Source: UMGS1251 sp036666555
GTDB taxonomy: Bacteria; Bacillota; Clostridia; Lachnospirales; Lachnospiraceae
Length of the DNA stretch: 64,000 nucleotides
Direction of reading: 5' to 3'
NCBI GenBank assembly: GCA_036666555.1
Contig: JAVWVS010000008.1
Location: forward strand, 1 to 64,000
The stretch's first letter is position 1; every line of letters begins with the position of its first letter. The translations under genes were made by a program, and so were the position numbers. Of this stretch, positions 8,560 to 16,846 are shown piece by piece. The notes beneath the pieces were generated by a model. That model worked only from the letters and a program-made list of their open reading frames with translations. It made no database searches and had not been told where the DNA came from.

Positions 8560-11391
8560 ATGACAAAATTGCGAGTACATGAATTAGCGAAAGAGTTAAA
8601 TAAATCAAATAAAGAATTATTAGATGTGTTAAAAGAAAAAAATATAGAGGTGAAAAGCCATATGAGTTCCTTGGCGGATGACCAAGTGGAAATGGTGAAA
8701 AAAACATTTTCCGGAGGAAAACCAGAGGAAGCAGCAGAGCCTAAGAAAAAGACCATCGTGCAAGTGTTTCATCCGCAAAATGCCCAAAATGGAGCAAGAG
8801 CGGGAGCAAAACCGGTACAAAAGCCTGCCACAGGTCAGGTGACACAATCATCCACAGGGCAGGGAACACCACGTCCAGTGAATACCCAAGGAACACCACG
8901 TCCGGCGAATACCCAAGGAACACCGCGTCCGGCAAATACGCAAGGGACACCACGTCCGGCTAATACCCAAGGAACACCACGTCCGGCAAATACCCAGGGT
9001 CAGCGTCCAACCAGTAATTACCAAGGTCAACGTCCGAGCAGTAATTACCAAGGCCAACGCCCAAATAGCAATTACCAGGGTCAACGCCCGAATAGTAATT
9101 ACCAGGGCCAACGTCCAGCCGGAAGTACAGAACAACGTCCAAGTAGTAATTACCAAGGACAGCGTCCAAGTAGTAACTATCAAGGACAGCGTCCAAGCAG
9201 CAATTACCAGGGCCAACGCCCGAACAGTAATTATCAGGGACAACGTCCAGCCGGAAGTACAGAACAACGTCCAAGCAGCAATTATCAAGGTCAGCGTCCC
9301 AACAATAATTATCAGGGACAACGTCCGAATAATAATTATCAAGGCCAACGCCCAGCCGGTGGCCCAGGTCAGCGTCCAAGCAACAATTATCAAGGCCAAC
9401 GCCCGAATAACGGACCGGGAGGAAGAAGAGATGACAACAGAAATGGTGCACCTTCCGTTCCATCTCCGGTACTCACAGAAAATCAAAAACAACAGCGTCA
9501 AAAAGCAAAAGATAATTATAAGAAAAAAGATCATCATGAAGTAGACCGTGATGATAAAGAATTAAAACAAAGTAAAAAAATGAAGAATTTTGTTCCTTTG
9601 AAAACACAGCCAAAAGTGGTAGAAAAAGTAGAAGAAAAAGTAAAAATGATTACCATTCCGGAAGTACTTACCATTAAGGAATTGGCAGAGAAAATGAAAA
9701 TGCAGCCATCGGTTATTGTAAAAAAATTATTTTTACAAGGGAAAGTAGTAACCGTGAATCAAGAAATTGATTTCAAATCAGCAGAGGAAATTGCCATTGA
9801 ATTCGATTGTTTGGTAGAAGCAGAAGAAGTGATTGATGTTATTGAAGAATTACTAAAAGAGGATGAAGAAGACGAAAGCAAGATGAGCAAACGCCCACCG
9901 GTTGTGTGTGTAATGGGTCATGTTGATCATGGTAAAACTTCTCTCTTAGATGCGATTCGAAACACCAATGTGATTGATCGAGAAGCCGGAGGAATCACCC
10001 AGCATATCGGTGCATCTGTTATTAATGTGAAGGGTGAAAAGATTACTTTCTTAGATACACCTGGACATGAAGCGTTTACTGCAATGCGTATGCGTGGTGC
10101 AAATTCTACCGATATTGCAATTTTAGTCGTGGCTGCCGATGATGGTGTAATGCCACAGACCATCGAAGCAATTAACCATGCCAAAGCGGCTGGGATTGAA
10201 ATTATTGTTGCAATCAATAAAATGGATAAACCAAGTGCGAATATCGAACGTGTCAAACAAGAATTAACAGAATATGAATTGATTCCGGAAGATTGGGGTG
10301 GAAGTACAGTGTTTGTACCGGTATCTGCCAAAACCCATGAAGGAATCGAAGATTTGTTGGAAATGGTAGTCTTGACAGCGGAAGTATTGGAATTAAAGGC
10401 CAATCCACTTCGACGTGCAAGAGGTCTTGTCATAGAGGCAGAGCTTGATAAAGGAAAAGGTTCCGTAGCAACCGTGTTAGTTCAAAAAGGAACTCTTCGT
10501 GTAGGAGATTCTATTGCAGCCGGAGCGGCTTATGGAAAAGTACGTGCGATGATGGATGATAAAGGAAGACGAGTAAAAGAAGCAGGTCCATCTATGGCAG
10601 TGGAAATTCTCGGACTCAATGACGTTCCAAACGCCGGAGAAGTATTTGTAGAATGTGAAAATGATAAAGAAGCCAGAAGCTTTGCGGCAACATTTATTTC
10701 ACAGAACAGAGTGAAATTACTGGATGATACCAAAGCGAAGTTGTCTCTGGATGGTCTTTTTGACCAAATCAAGGCCGGCAATGTGAAGGAACTCGGAATT
10801 GTTGTAAAGGCAGATGTACAAGGCTCTGTGGAAGCGTTAAAGCAAAGCTTGTTGAAACTCTCCAACGAAGAAGTCATTATTAAAATTATTCATGGCGGGG
10901 TAGGTGCTATCAATGAGTCCGATGTTAGTTTAGCATCGGCATCCAATGCAATTATTATTGGGTTTAATGTTCGTCCGGATGCAACTGCAAAAGGAATTGC
11001 AGAGCGTGAAGGCGTGGATCTTCGCTTATACCGTGTCATCTACAATGCTATCGAAGATGTAGAAGCAGCAATGAAAGGGATGTTAGATCCTATCTTTGAA
11101 GAAAAAGTACTCGGTCACGCAGAAGTGCGTCAGACGTTTAAAGCATCCGGTGTTGGTACTATTGCCGGTTCTTATGTATTGGATGGTATCTTCCAAAGAG
11201 ACTGCAGTGTGCGTGTAACCAGAGACGGAAAATTAGTATTTGAGGGAGCGCTTGCATCTTTGAAACGATTTAAAGATGATGTCAAAGAAGTGAAAACCGG
11301 ATTTGAATGTGGTTTTGTATTTGAAAAATTCAATGATATTGCAGAGGGCGACCAAGTAGAAGCTTATAAGATGGTTGAAATACCTAGGTAA
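8560..11391 (+). CDS. infB: Translation initiation factor IF-2 with repeat-expanded N-terminal tail
   Basis: GTPase that brings fMet-tRNA to the 30S subunit and promotes subunit joining. 943 aa, well above the roughly 715 of Bacillus IF2. Order: IF2N helix module (1-50); a low-complexity tandem-repeat region (about 100-290) built from GTPRPANTQ and QRPxSNYQG units; a basic stretch; a second IF2N module (about 365-430); GTPase domain from about 444 with GHVDHGKT, DTPGHEAF, NKMD and SAKT; then the beta-barrel, alpha/beta and C-terminal fMet-binding barrels. All G motifs are intact, so only the tail is unusual. ATG 8560 follows GAGGAGG. Confidence 0.96.
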   Translation: MTKLRVHELAKELNKSNKELLDVLKEKNIEVKSHMSSLADDQVEMVKKTFSGGKPEEAAEPKKKTIVQVFHPQNAQNGARAGAKPVQKPATGQVTQSSTGQGTPRPVNTQGTPRPANTQGTPRPANTQGTPRPANTQGTPRPANTQGQRPTSNYQGQRPSSNYQGQRPNSNYQGQRPNSNYQGQRPAGSTEQRPSSNYQGQRPSSNYQGQRPSSNYQGQRPNSNYQGQRPAGSTEQRPSSNYQGQRPNNNYQGQRPNNNYQGQRPAGGPGQRPSNNYQGQRPNNGPGGRRDDNRNGAPSVPSPVLTENQKQQRQKAKDNYKKKDHHEVDRDDKELKQSKKMKNFVPLKTQPKVVEKVEEKVKMITIPEVLTIKELAEKMKMQPSVIVKKLFLQGKVVTVNQEIDFKSAEEIAIEFDCLVEAEEVIDVIEELLKEDEEDESKMSKRPPVVCVMGHVDHGKTSLLDAIRNTNVIDREAGGITQHIGASVINVKGEKITFLDTPGHEAFTAMRMRGANSTDIAILVVAADDGVMPQTIEAINHAKAAGIEIIVAINKMDKPSANIERVKQELTEYELIPEDWGGSTVFVPVSAKTHEGIEDLLEMVVLTAEVLELKANPLRRARGLVIEAELDKGKGSVATVLVQKGTLRVGDSIAAGAAYGKVRAMMDDKGRRVKEAGPSMAVEILGLNDVPNAGEVFVECENDKEARSFAATFISQNRVKLLDDTKAKLSLDGLFDQIKAGNVKELGIVVKADVQGSVEALKQSLLKLSNEEVIIKIIHGGVGAINESDVSLASASNAIIIGFNVRPDATAKGIAEREGVDLRLYRVIYNAIEDVEAAMKGMLDPIFEEKVLGHAEVRQTFKASGVGTIAGSYVLDGIFQRDCSVRVTRDGKLVFEGALASLKRFKDDVKEVKTGFECGFVFEKFNDIAEGDQVEAYKMVEIPR
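8863..9425 (+). repeat. In-frame tandem repeats encoding the IF2 linker
   Basis: Five 27-base units (8863-8997) encode GTPRP(A/V)NTQ. From 9001, about 12 units encode QRPxxNYQG, punctuated by AGSTE or AGGPG spacers after 4, 4 and 3 units, giving a higher-order period. Units differ mostly at third codon positions, so the protein pattern is better kept than the DNA pattern. This region also produces long but spurious open frames on the opposite strand. Confidence 0.95.
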
Positions 11392-11403
11392 GAAGGAAAA
11401 AAG

Positions 11404-11775
11404 ATGAGAAAAAATAGTATTAAAAACACAAGAGTCAATGTGGAAGTGCAAAGAGAATTAAGCAATATCATACGTGGCGGAATCAAAGACCCAAGAGTGG
11501 CGCCCATGACTTCTGTGGTTGCGGCTGAAGTGGCGCCGGACCTAAAAACCTGCAAAGTGTATATTAGCGTACTGGGTGATGAAAAAGCCCAGGCAAGTAC
11601 TGTAAAAGGACTGCAAAGTGCAGAAGGTTATATTCGGCGAGAGCTGGCACGTACCCTTAATCTGCGTAATACTCCGGAGATTACATTTGTGATGGATCAA
11701 TCCATTGCATACGGAGTAGAGATGTCCAGAAAAATTGCAGAGGTGAATCGGGATATAAAGGAAGAGGATGAGTAA
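11404..11775 (+). CDS. rbfA: 30S ribosome-binding factor RbfA
   Basis: KH-fold factor for late 30S maturation and cold adaptation. 123 aa, with the family pattern RVNVEVQRELSNIIRGGIKDPRV, VEVAPDLKTCKVYISVLGD and PEITFVMDQSIAYGVEMSRKI. ATG 11404 lies 12 bases after infB and behind a GAAGGAAAA site. Its end overlaps nrnA by 8 bases. Confidence 0.95.
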   Translation: MRKNSIKNTRVNVEVQRELSNIIRGGIKDPRVAPMTSVVAAEVAPDLKTCKVYISVLGDEKAQASTVKGLQSAEGYIRRELARTLNLRNTPEITFVMDQSIAYGVEMSRKIAEVNRDIKEEDE

Positions 11776-12730
11776 AATGCTGCAAAAAGCGTTAGAACAT
11801 GTAAAAACAGTTGCAATAGGTGGACACATGCATCCGGATGGCGATTGTATAGGGGCTTGTATGGGTCTCTATCAATACCTGAAAGAATGCAAAAAAGAAA
11901 TAGAAACCGATGTATATCTAGAAGAGATTGCGGAATGCTTTTCTTTCATAGAGGCAACAAAAGAGATTCGACATACTGTGATCAAGGAAAAAGAATACGA
12001 TTTGTTTATTGCACTGGACTGTGGAGATGCAGGGCGTCTTGGATTTTCAGAAGAGCTGTTTCAAAAGGCAAAACAGACCATTTGTATTGATCACCATATC
12101 AGTAATCAAGGATTTGCACAGTGCAATCTCATAGAGCCGGATGCTAGTTCTACTTCCGAATTGGTATATCGGGAACTGGTACCAAATCCAATTTCAAAAA
12201 AAGTAGCAGAGTGTTTATATCTTGGAATCGTGCATGATACAGGGGTGTTTCAGTATTCCTGTACTTCACCGGAAACCATGGAAGCGGCAGCATGTTTAAT
12301 GCGAACAGGAATTCGTCATTCGGAGATTATTGATCAGACGTTTTATGAAAAGACCTATGCACAGAACCAGATACTTGGTAGAGCTCTTTTGGAAAGCATT
12401 TTACTTTTGGATGGTCAGTGTATCGCAGCCATTGTGACACGACAAGAAATGAATTTTTTTGGCTTGACACCAAAAGATTTAGAAGGTATTGTAAGTCAGC
12501 TTCGTGTGACCAAAGGCGTGGAGGTAGCTATTTTTATGTATGAAACCAATCCACAAGAATACAAAGTCAGTCTGCGTTCCAATCAGTGTGTAGATGTGAG
12601 CAAAGTTGCTCAATATTTCGGCGGTGGTGGTCATAAAAAAGCAGCCGGATTCACTATGGCAGGAAGTACGTATGATGTGATGAATAACCTGACAAGACGA
12701 ATCGAAGATCAGTTGCAGGAAAAACAATAG
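11768..12730 (+). CDS. nrnA: DHH/DHHA1 phosphoesterase NrnA (oligoribonuclease / pAp phosphatase)
   Basis: Degrades very short RNA oligomers and dephosphorylates 3'-phosphoadenosine 5'-phosphate; homologues also cleave linear cyclic-di-nucleotide products. 320 aa. The DHH domain carries HMHPDGDCIG (near 20), ALDCGDAG and IDHHISNQG. The DHHA1 domain ends with FGGGGHKKAAGF, its substrate-binding motif. ATG 11768 overlaps rbfA; ATG 11777 is a possible alternative. Placement after rbfA and before truB is typical in Clostridia. Confidence 0.9.
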   Translation: MSKMLQKALEHVKTVAIGGHMHPDGDCIGACMGLYQYLKECKKEIETDVYLEEIAECFSFIEATKEIRHTVIKEKEYDLFIALDCGDAGRLGFSEELFQKAKQTICIDHHISNQGFAQCNLIEPDASSTSELVYRELVPNPISKKVAECLYLGIVHDTGVFQYSCTSPETMEAAACLMRTGIRHSEIIDQTFYEKTYAQNQILGRALLESILLLDGQCIAAIVTRQEMNFFGLTPKDLEGIVSQLRVTKGVEVAIFMYETNPQEYKVSLRSNQCVDVSKVAQYFGGGGHKKAAGFTMAGSTYDVMNNLTRRIEDQLQEKQ

Positions 12731-12739
12731 GAGTCCAAT

Positions 12740-13651
12740 ATGGTACATGGAATAATCAATATATATAAAGAGAAGGGTTACACTTCTCATGATGTTGTAG
12801 CAAGACTTCGAGGAATCATAGGCCAAAAAAAGATTGGACACACAGGAACCCTTGATCCAGACGCAGAAGGCGTATTGCCGGTATGTTTGGGAAAAGGGAC
12901 AAAGCTGTGTGATATGTTAACGGAACAAGGAAAAACATATGAAGCAGTGTTACTTCTGGGACAAACCACCGATACGCAAGATGTCAGTGGAAAGACCCTG
13001 TCTGTATGTGAAACCAATTTATTAAAAGAAGAACAGGTAAAACGATGCATCGGTGAATTTGTGGGTGAGTATGCGCAAATTCCTCCGATGTATTCTGCGT
13101 TAAAAGTAAATGGTAGAAAGTTATATGAACTAGCCAGAGAAGGAAAAGAGATTGAACGAAAAGCAAGAAATATGAAAATCTTTGACATTCGTATTATGGA
13201 AATGAAGCTTCCCCGAGTGAAAATGGAGGTCGTCTGTTCCAAGGGCACCTACATACGAACGCTGTGTTTTGATATCGGAGCGAAACTTTTGGTTGGTGGA
13301 TGTATGGAAAGTCTGGTAAGAACAAGAGTCGGAGAATTTCTTATCGAAGATAGCCTGACCTTACAGGAAGTGGAAAAAAGAAAAGCAGAAGGCATCTTAG
13401 AAAAACAAATCATTCCTATAGACTCCATGTTTCCACAATATCAAGAGGTCACCATGGGAGAAGAAAAAGAATATTTGGTCTATAATGGCAACTCTTTTTT
13501 GAAGAAAGACGCAGCACTATGTCCCCACCTCCAAGAGTTAGAAAAAGTCAAGGTATATGACCGACACAAAACCTTTATAGGAATATATCAGTATCACGAG
13601 GATGAGGAAGCATTTCACATTATCAAAATGTTTTATGAACAAATGAGCTGA
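12740..13651 (+). CDS. truB: tRNA pseudouridine(55) synthase TruB
   Basis: Forms pseudouridine 55 in the T-loop of tRNAs. 303 aa, with the catalytic Asp (about residue 39) in HTGTLDPDAEGVLPV, the GYTSHDVVARLR opening, and PPMYSALKVNGRKLYELAR and CSKGTYIRTLCFDIG further on. A C-terminal extension of about 60 residues probably holds a PUA-like domain. Starts 9 bases after nrnA. Confidence 0.95.
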   Translation: MVHGIINIYKEKGYTSHDVVARLRGIIGQKKIGHTGTLDPDAEGVLPVCLGKGTKLCDMLTEQGKTYEAVLLLGQTTDTQDVSGKTLSVCETNLLKEEQVKRCIGEFVGEYAQIPPMYSALKVNGRKLYELAREGKEIERKARNMKIFDIRIMEMKLPRVKMEVVCSKGTYIRTLCFDIGAKLLVGGCMESLVRTRVGEFLIEDSLTLQEVEKRKAEGILEKQIIPIDSMFPQYQEVTMGEEKEYLVYNGNSFLKKDAALCPHLQELEKVKVYDRHKTFIGIYQYHEDEEAFHIIKMFYEQMS

Positions 13652-13667
13652 CATAAGAGGAAAAAAC

Positions 13668-14609
13668 ATGAAGTATATAAAAGGAATTGAATCCTATCAT
13701 AGTAATGCACCCACTGCAATGACACTGGGAAAATTTGATGGTTTGCACCGAGGACATCAAAAATTAGTAGATAAAGTGACCACATATGCCAATCTCCACC
13801 ATATCCAAAGTGTGGTATTTGCTTTTGACATGGCGCCACTTTATGAAAAGCTAGGTAGGAAACAAGAAAGTATTATGACTAATGAAGAACGTAGAATTCA
13901 TTTAAATACCCATGTGGATTGCCTAATGGAATGTCCATTTACAGAGACGGTCAGTACTATGACAGCGGAGGATTTCATTGCGGAAGTACTGGTAAAGAGA
14001 TTTCATGTGAATTACATTGCGGTAGGTGCCGATTTTCGGTTTGGACATGAAAAAAAAGGAAACTACCAGCTGTTGAAAAAATATGCAGACATCTATGGTT
14101 ATGAAGTGGAAATGGTAGAAAAAGAGCAGTATCAAGGAAGAACCATTAGCAGCACTTATATTAAAGAAGAACTGAAGAATGGAAGAATTGATCTTGTAAA
14201 TACATTATTAGGATATCCCTATCTCATTGCGGGAGAGGTGGCTCATGGTAGAAAATTAGGAAGAACTATCGGCTTTCCCACCATGAACGTATTACCGGAA
14301 AAGGTGAAACTCTTACCACCCAAAGGAGTGTATATCAATGAAATCCTTGTAGATCAAAGGTGGTATCAAGGAGTGTGTAATATTGGCGTAAAACCTACGG
14401 TGGGAGCAGAGGCGAGAGTCAACGTGGAAAGCTTTCTGTTTCACTACAATGGAGATGCCTATGGGAAATATATCGGAATCAAACTACATCAATTCGTACG
14501 CACAGAACAAAAATTCGATTCGGTAGAAGCACTGCAAGCACAAATGAGACAAGATATACAATATGCCAAGGCTTTTTTTAGACGTGGCCGAGAAAGGGGA
14601 ATGCAATGA
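13668..14609 (+). CDS. ribF: Bifunctional riboflavin kinase / FAD synthetase RibF
   Basis: Makes FMN and FAD from riboflavin. 313 aa. The N-terminal nucleotidyltransferase domain has GKFDGLHRGHQ and GADFRFGHEKKG, with SSTYIKEELKNG at its end. The C-terminal riboflavin kinase barrel has HGRKLGRTIGFPTMN and GVCNIGVKPTV. Its stop overlaps the start of the transporter gene by ATGA (14606-14609), so the transporter is probably translated in the same message. Confidence 0.95.
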   Translation: MKYIKGIESYHSNAPTAMTLGKFDGLHRGHQKLVDKVTTYANLHHIQSVVFAFDMAPLYEKLGRKQESIMTNEERRIHLNTHVDCLMECPFTETVSTMTAEDFIAEVLVKRFHVNYIAVGADFRFGHEKKGNYQLLKKYADIYGYEVEMVEKEQYQGRTISSTYIKEELKNGRIDLVNTLLGYPYLIAGEVAHGRKLGRTIGFPTMNVLPEKVKLLPPKGVYINEILVDQRWYQGVCNIGVKPTVGAEARVNVESFLFHYNGDAYGKYIGIKLHQFVRTEQKFDSVEALQAQMRQDIQYAKAFFRRGRERGMQ

Positions 14610-16255
14610 ATATGGTGACAGTTTTTTCACTGGTAGGAGGGTTAGGCCTATTTTTATATGGGATGAAGTTAATGAGCGAAGGATTGGAAAAGGCGGCAGG
14701 CGCAAAGATGAGGGGGATTTTGGAATTCTTTACGAAAAACCGCTTAGTGGGAACACTGGTGGGAACACTTTTCACAGCCATTGTACAGTCTTCCAGTGCG
14801 ACTACGGTCATGGTAGTGAGTTTCGTGAACTCAGGATTAATGACACTTACCCAGGCGGCAGGCGTGATTATGGGGGCCAATATTGGTACTACCGTCACCT
14901 CGCAGTTGATTGCCTTTAATTTATCAGACATAGCCCCGCTATTTGTAATGGCAGGTGTGATTATGGTTATGTTCTGTAAAAAAATGAATGTGAAAAAAAT
15001 TGGAGAAGTCATTTTAGGCTTTGGTATCTTATTTGTAGGACTAAGCACTATGTCAGGTGCTATGTCTGCTATTAAAGAATCCCCACACATTGTACAACTT
15101 CTTTCTTCGCTGGATAATTCCTTTATGGCAATTGCAGTTGGATTTGGAATTACGGCAATTTTGCAAAGCTCTTCTGCTACGGTGGGAATCGTTCTACTTA
15201 TGGCTACCCAGGGACTACTGCACTTTCCCATTTGTTTTTTCCTGATTTTAGGGTGCAATATGGGTTCTTGTGTATCGGCACTCTTAGCAAGTCTGGGTGG
15301 GAAAAAAGATGCCAAGCGTGCAGCCTGGATTCATTTTCTCTTTAATATTATTGGCTCCACTATTTTATTTATCATCCTGTCCTTTGCACTGGATCCGATT
15401 TCTCAGACCATTTATCGAATATCAGGGAATAATATTGCCCGTGCGGTGGCAAATGCCCATACTTTTATGAAGGTATTCGAAGTGATTATTTTATTCCCAT
15501 TTATGAATTGGGTCGTAAAGGCAACCTATGTAATTGTGCCAGGGAAAGATCCTTCTCTGGAAGACAAATACGAGCTTCAGTTTATCGGAAGTGGGAAAGT
15601 GATTTCCTCTACGACAGCTACCATTGATGCCATTCATGAAATCGAACATATGGGAAAAGTTGCAATTGAAAATTTAAAACTGGGGATGGATGCACTTTGC
15701 AATCGGAAGGAAGAAAAAATTGAGGAAGTTTATCAGCGGGAAAAATATATTGATTATGCGAACTGTAAAATCACGGATTATCTGGTAAAAATTAATCAAC
15801 TAGAATTACCGATTGCCGATTTGGAAATGATTGGTGGATTGTTCCATGTAGTCAATGATATTGAACGAATTGGAGACCATGCAGAAAATCTGGTGGATTC
15901 CGCAAAAATATGTATCCAGGAACAAGTGGTATTTAGTGACAAAGGGAAAAAACAACTGCAGGAAATGTTTGAAATGGTAGTACAGGTACTGGAATACTCC
16001 CTAGACATGTTTTCTCATAAAAACCAGGAACATATGAAAGAAATATTGGAACTGGAAGATCAAATTGATGAACGGGAAAAGAAGTTACAGCGCTCCCATA
16101 TTAAGCGTCTGACTAAAAATCGTTGTACACCTCAGGCCGGCATGATCTATTCGGACACCCTTTCTGGTTTGGAGCGTGTGGCGGATCATGCAACGAATAT
16201 TGCATTTGCAATCCTAGAACCAGATGTGCAAGAGGATGATGATGAAGTAGAATAA
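14606..16255 (+). CDS. Na/Pi cotransporter family protein with PhoU-like tail
   Basis: Predicted sodium-dependent phosphate transporter of the NptA/YjbB type. 549 aa. The membrane half contains two inverted-repeat signature motifs, QSSSATT (about 61) and QSSSATV (about 188), each followed by glycine-rich helices (GANIGTT; GCNMGS). Residues from about 340 to 540 form a soluble PhoU-like helical domain (EIEHMGKVAIENLKLGMDAL; ERIGDHAENLVD; ERVADHATNIAFAI), which may regulate uptake. Overlap with ribF suggests it closes the long nusA-infB message; it has no metabolic tie to those genes that I can see. Confidence 0.9.
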   Translation: MNMVTVFSLVGGLGLFLYGMKLMSEGLEKAAGAKMRGILEFFTKNRLVGTLVGTLFTAIVQSSSATTVMVVSFVNSGLMTLTQAAGVIMGANIGTTVTSQLIAFNLSDIAPLFVMAGVIMVMFCKKMNVKKIGEVILGFGILFVGLSTMSGAMSAIKESPHIVQLLSSLDNSFMAIAVGFGITAILQSSSATVGIVLLMATQGLLHFPICFFLILGCNMGSCVSALLASLGGKKDAKRAAWIHFLFNIIGSTILFIILSFALDPISQTIYRISGNNIARAVANAHTFMKVFEVIILFPFMNWVVKATYVIVPGKDPSLEDKYELQFIGSGKVISSTTATIDAIHEIEHMGKVAIENLKLGMDALCNRKEEKIEEVYQREKYIDYANCKITDYLVKINQLELPIADLEMIGGLFHVVNDIERIGDHAENLVDSAKICIQEQVVFSDKGKKQLQEMFEMVVQVLEYSLDMFSHKNQEHMKEILELEDQIDEREKKLQRSHIKRLTKNRCTPQAGMIYSDTLSGLERVADHATNIAFAILEPDVQEDDDEVE

Positions 16256-16282
16256 AAGATGGAAAAGATATCTGAAAACAGG

Positions 16283-16311
16283 TTTACACAATAGGAAAGC
16301 TGTGGTATACT
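16283..16311 (+). promoter_or_regulatory. Sigma-A promoter of rpsO
   Basis: TTTACA at 16283-16288, 17 bases, TATACT at 16306-16311. Start of transcription is expected near 16318, leaving a leader of about 90 bases. Confidence 0.7.
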
Positions 16312-16317
16312 AACCAA

Positions 16318-16408
16318 GTATGAAATTAGCCGATATTCAGTATCAGGATACTCCAACCGTTGCTTAATATTAGGCGATTACCAGTCGTTATTAAAAGGAG
16401 GAAACAAC
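16318..16408 (+). ncRNA. Structured rpsO leader, candidate S15 autoregulatory element
   Basis: GCCGATATT (16329-16337) can pair with AATATTAGGC (16366-16375), enclosing a small hairpin AGTAT/ATACT (16339-16343 with 16348-16352, loop CAGG). S15 represses its own mRNA through unrelated leader folds in several bacteria; the fold here is inferred by eye. Confidence 0.4.
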
Positions 16409-16675
16409 ATGATTTTAAAAGACAAGAAACAAGAAATTATTACAGAATTTGGAAGAGCAGAAGGAGATACAGGTTCTCCGGAAGTACAGATCGCGCTTTT
16501 AACAGCAAGAATCAATGATTTGACAGATCATTTCAAAACGAATCCAAAAGATCATCATTCCAGAAGAGGTCTTCTGAAAATGGTAGGACAAAGAAGAGGT
16601 CTTCTTGCATACTTGAAGAAAACTGATATTGAAAGATACCGTTCTTTGATTGAACGTTTAGGACTGAGAAAATAA
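16409..16675 (+). CDS. rpsO: 30S ribosomal protein S15
   Basis: Primary-binding 16S rRNA protein of the small subunit platform. 88 aa, the exact family length. It has GDTGSPEVQIALLTARI, the H-F-K-x-N-P-K-D-H-H-S-R-R-G-L segment and GQRRGLLAYLKK. ATG 16409 follows AAGGAGGAAAC. It has its own promoter, a structured leader and an intrinsic terminator, so it can be made as a monocistronic message, with pnp next. Confidence 0.97.
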   Translation: MILKDKKQEIITEFGRAEGDTGSPEVQIALLTARINDLTDHFKTNPKDHHSRRGLLKMVGQRRGLLAYLKKTDIERYRSLIERLGLRK

Positions 16676-16694
16676 TCCAAAAGACTTAAAAGTG

Positions 16695-16725
16695 AGGGAT
16701 GGTGGCAGCACCGTCCCTTGTTTTT
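16695..16725 (+). terminator. Intrinsic terminator after rpsO
   Basis: Stem 16695-16704 with 16709-16718 (AGGGATGGTG / CACCGTCCCT, one G-T pair), GCAG loop, then TTGTTTTT. Confidence 0.85.
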
Positions 16726-16769
16726 AATAAAGAAGCAGAGGCACCGGCGAAAAGAAGATACCCGAGACC

Positions 16770-16806
16770 ACTGAAAAGAATATTTGTACAAAATAATTTT
16801 TTCAGT
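16770..16806 (+). promoter_or_regulatory. Long AT-rich hairpin in the pnp leader
   Basis: ACTGAAAA at 16770-16777 pairs with TTTTCAGT at 16799-16806; further A-T pairs lead to a GTAC apical loop. It lies 40 bases upstream of the pnp start. pnp leaders in other bacteria carry a stem used for autoregulation; that role here is only a suggestion. Confidence 0.35.
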
Positions 16807-16846
16807 AGTTTCGGAAATTTTTGCCGGAAAAGAAAAGGAGAAGAAC

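Noticed and set aside
8863..9425. Regularly spaced repeats considered as a CRISPR array
   Set aside because: Units are in frame, encode a continuous peptide, have no unique spacers and no cas genes nearby.
8848..9537. Minus-strand open frames of 229 and 167 codons opposite infB
   Set aside because: They arise from the low-complexity repeats of the IF2 linker, are themselves repetitive in Leu/Ile/Thr/Trp or Asp/Val, and have no ribosome site or promoter.
14578..15315. Minus-strand frame of 245 codons over the Na/Pi transporter
   Set aside because: Shadow of a membrane protein coding region; no start signals and no known motif.
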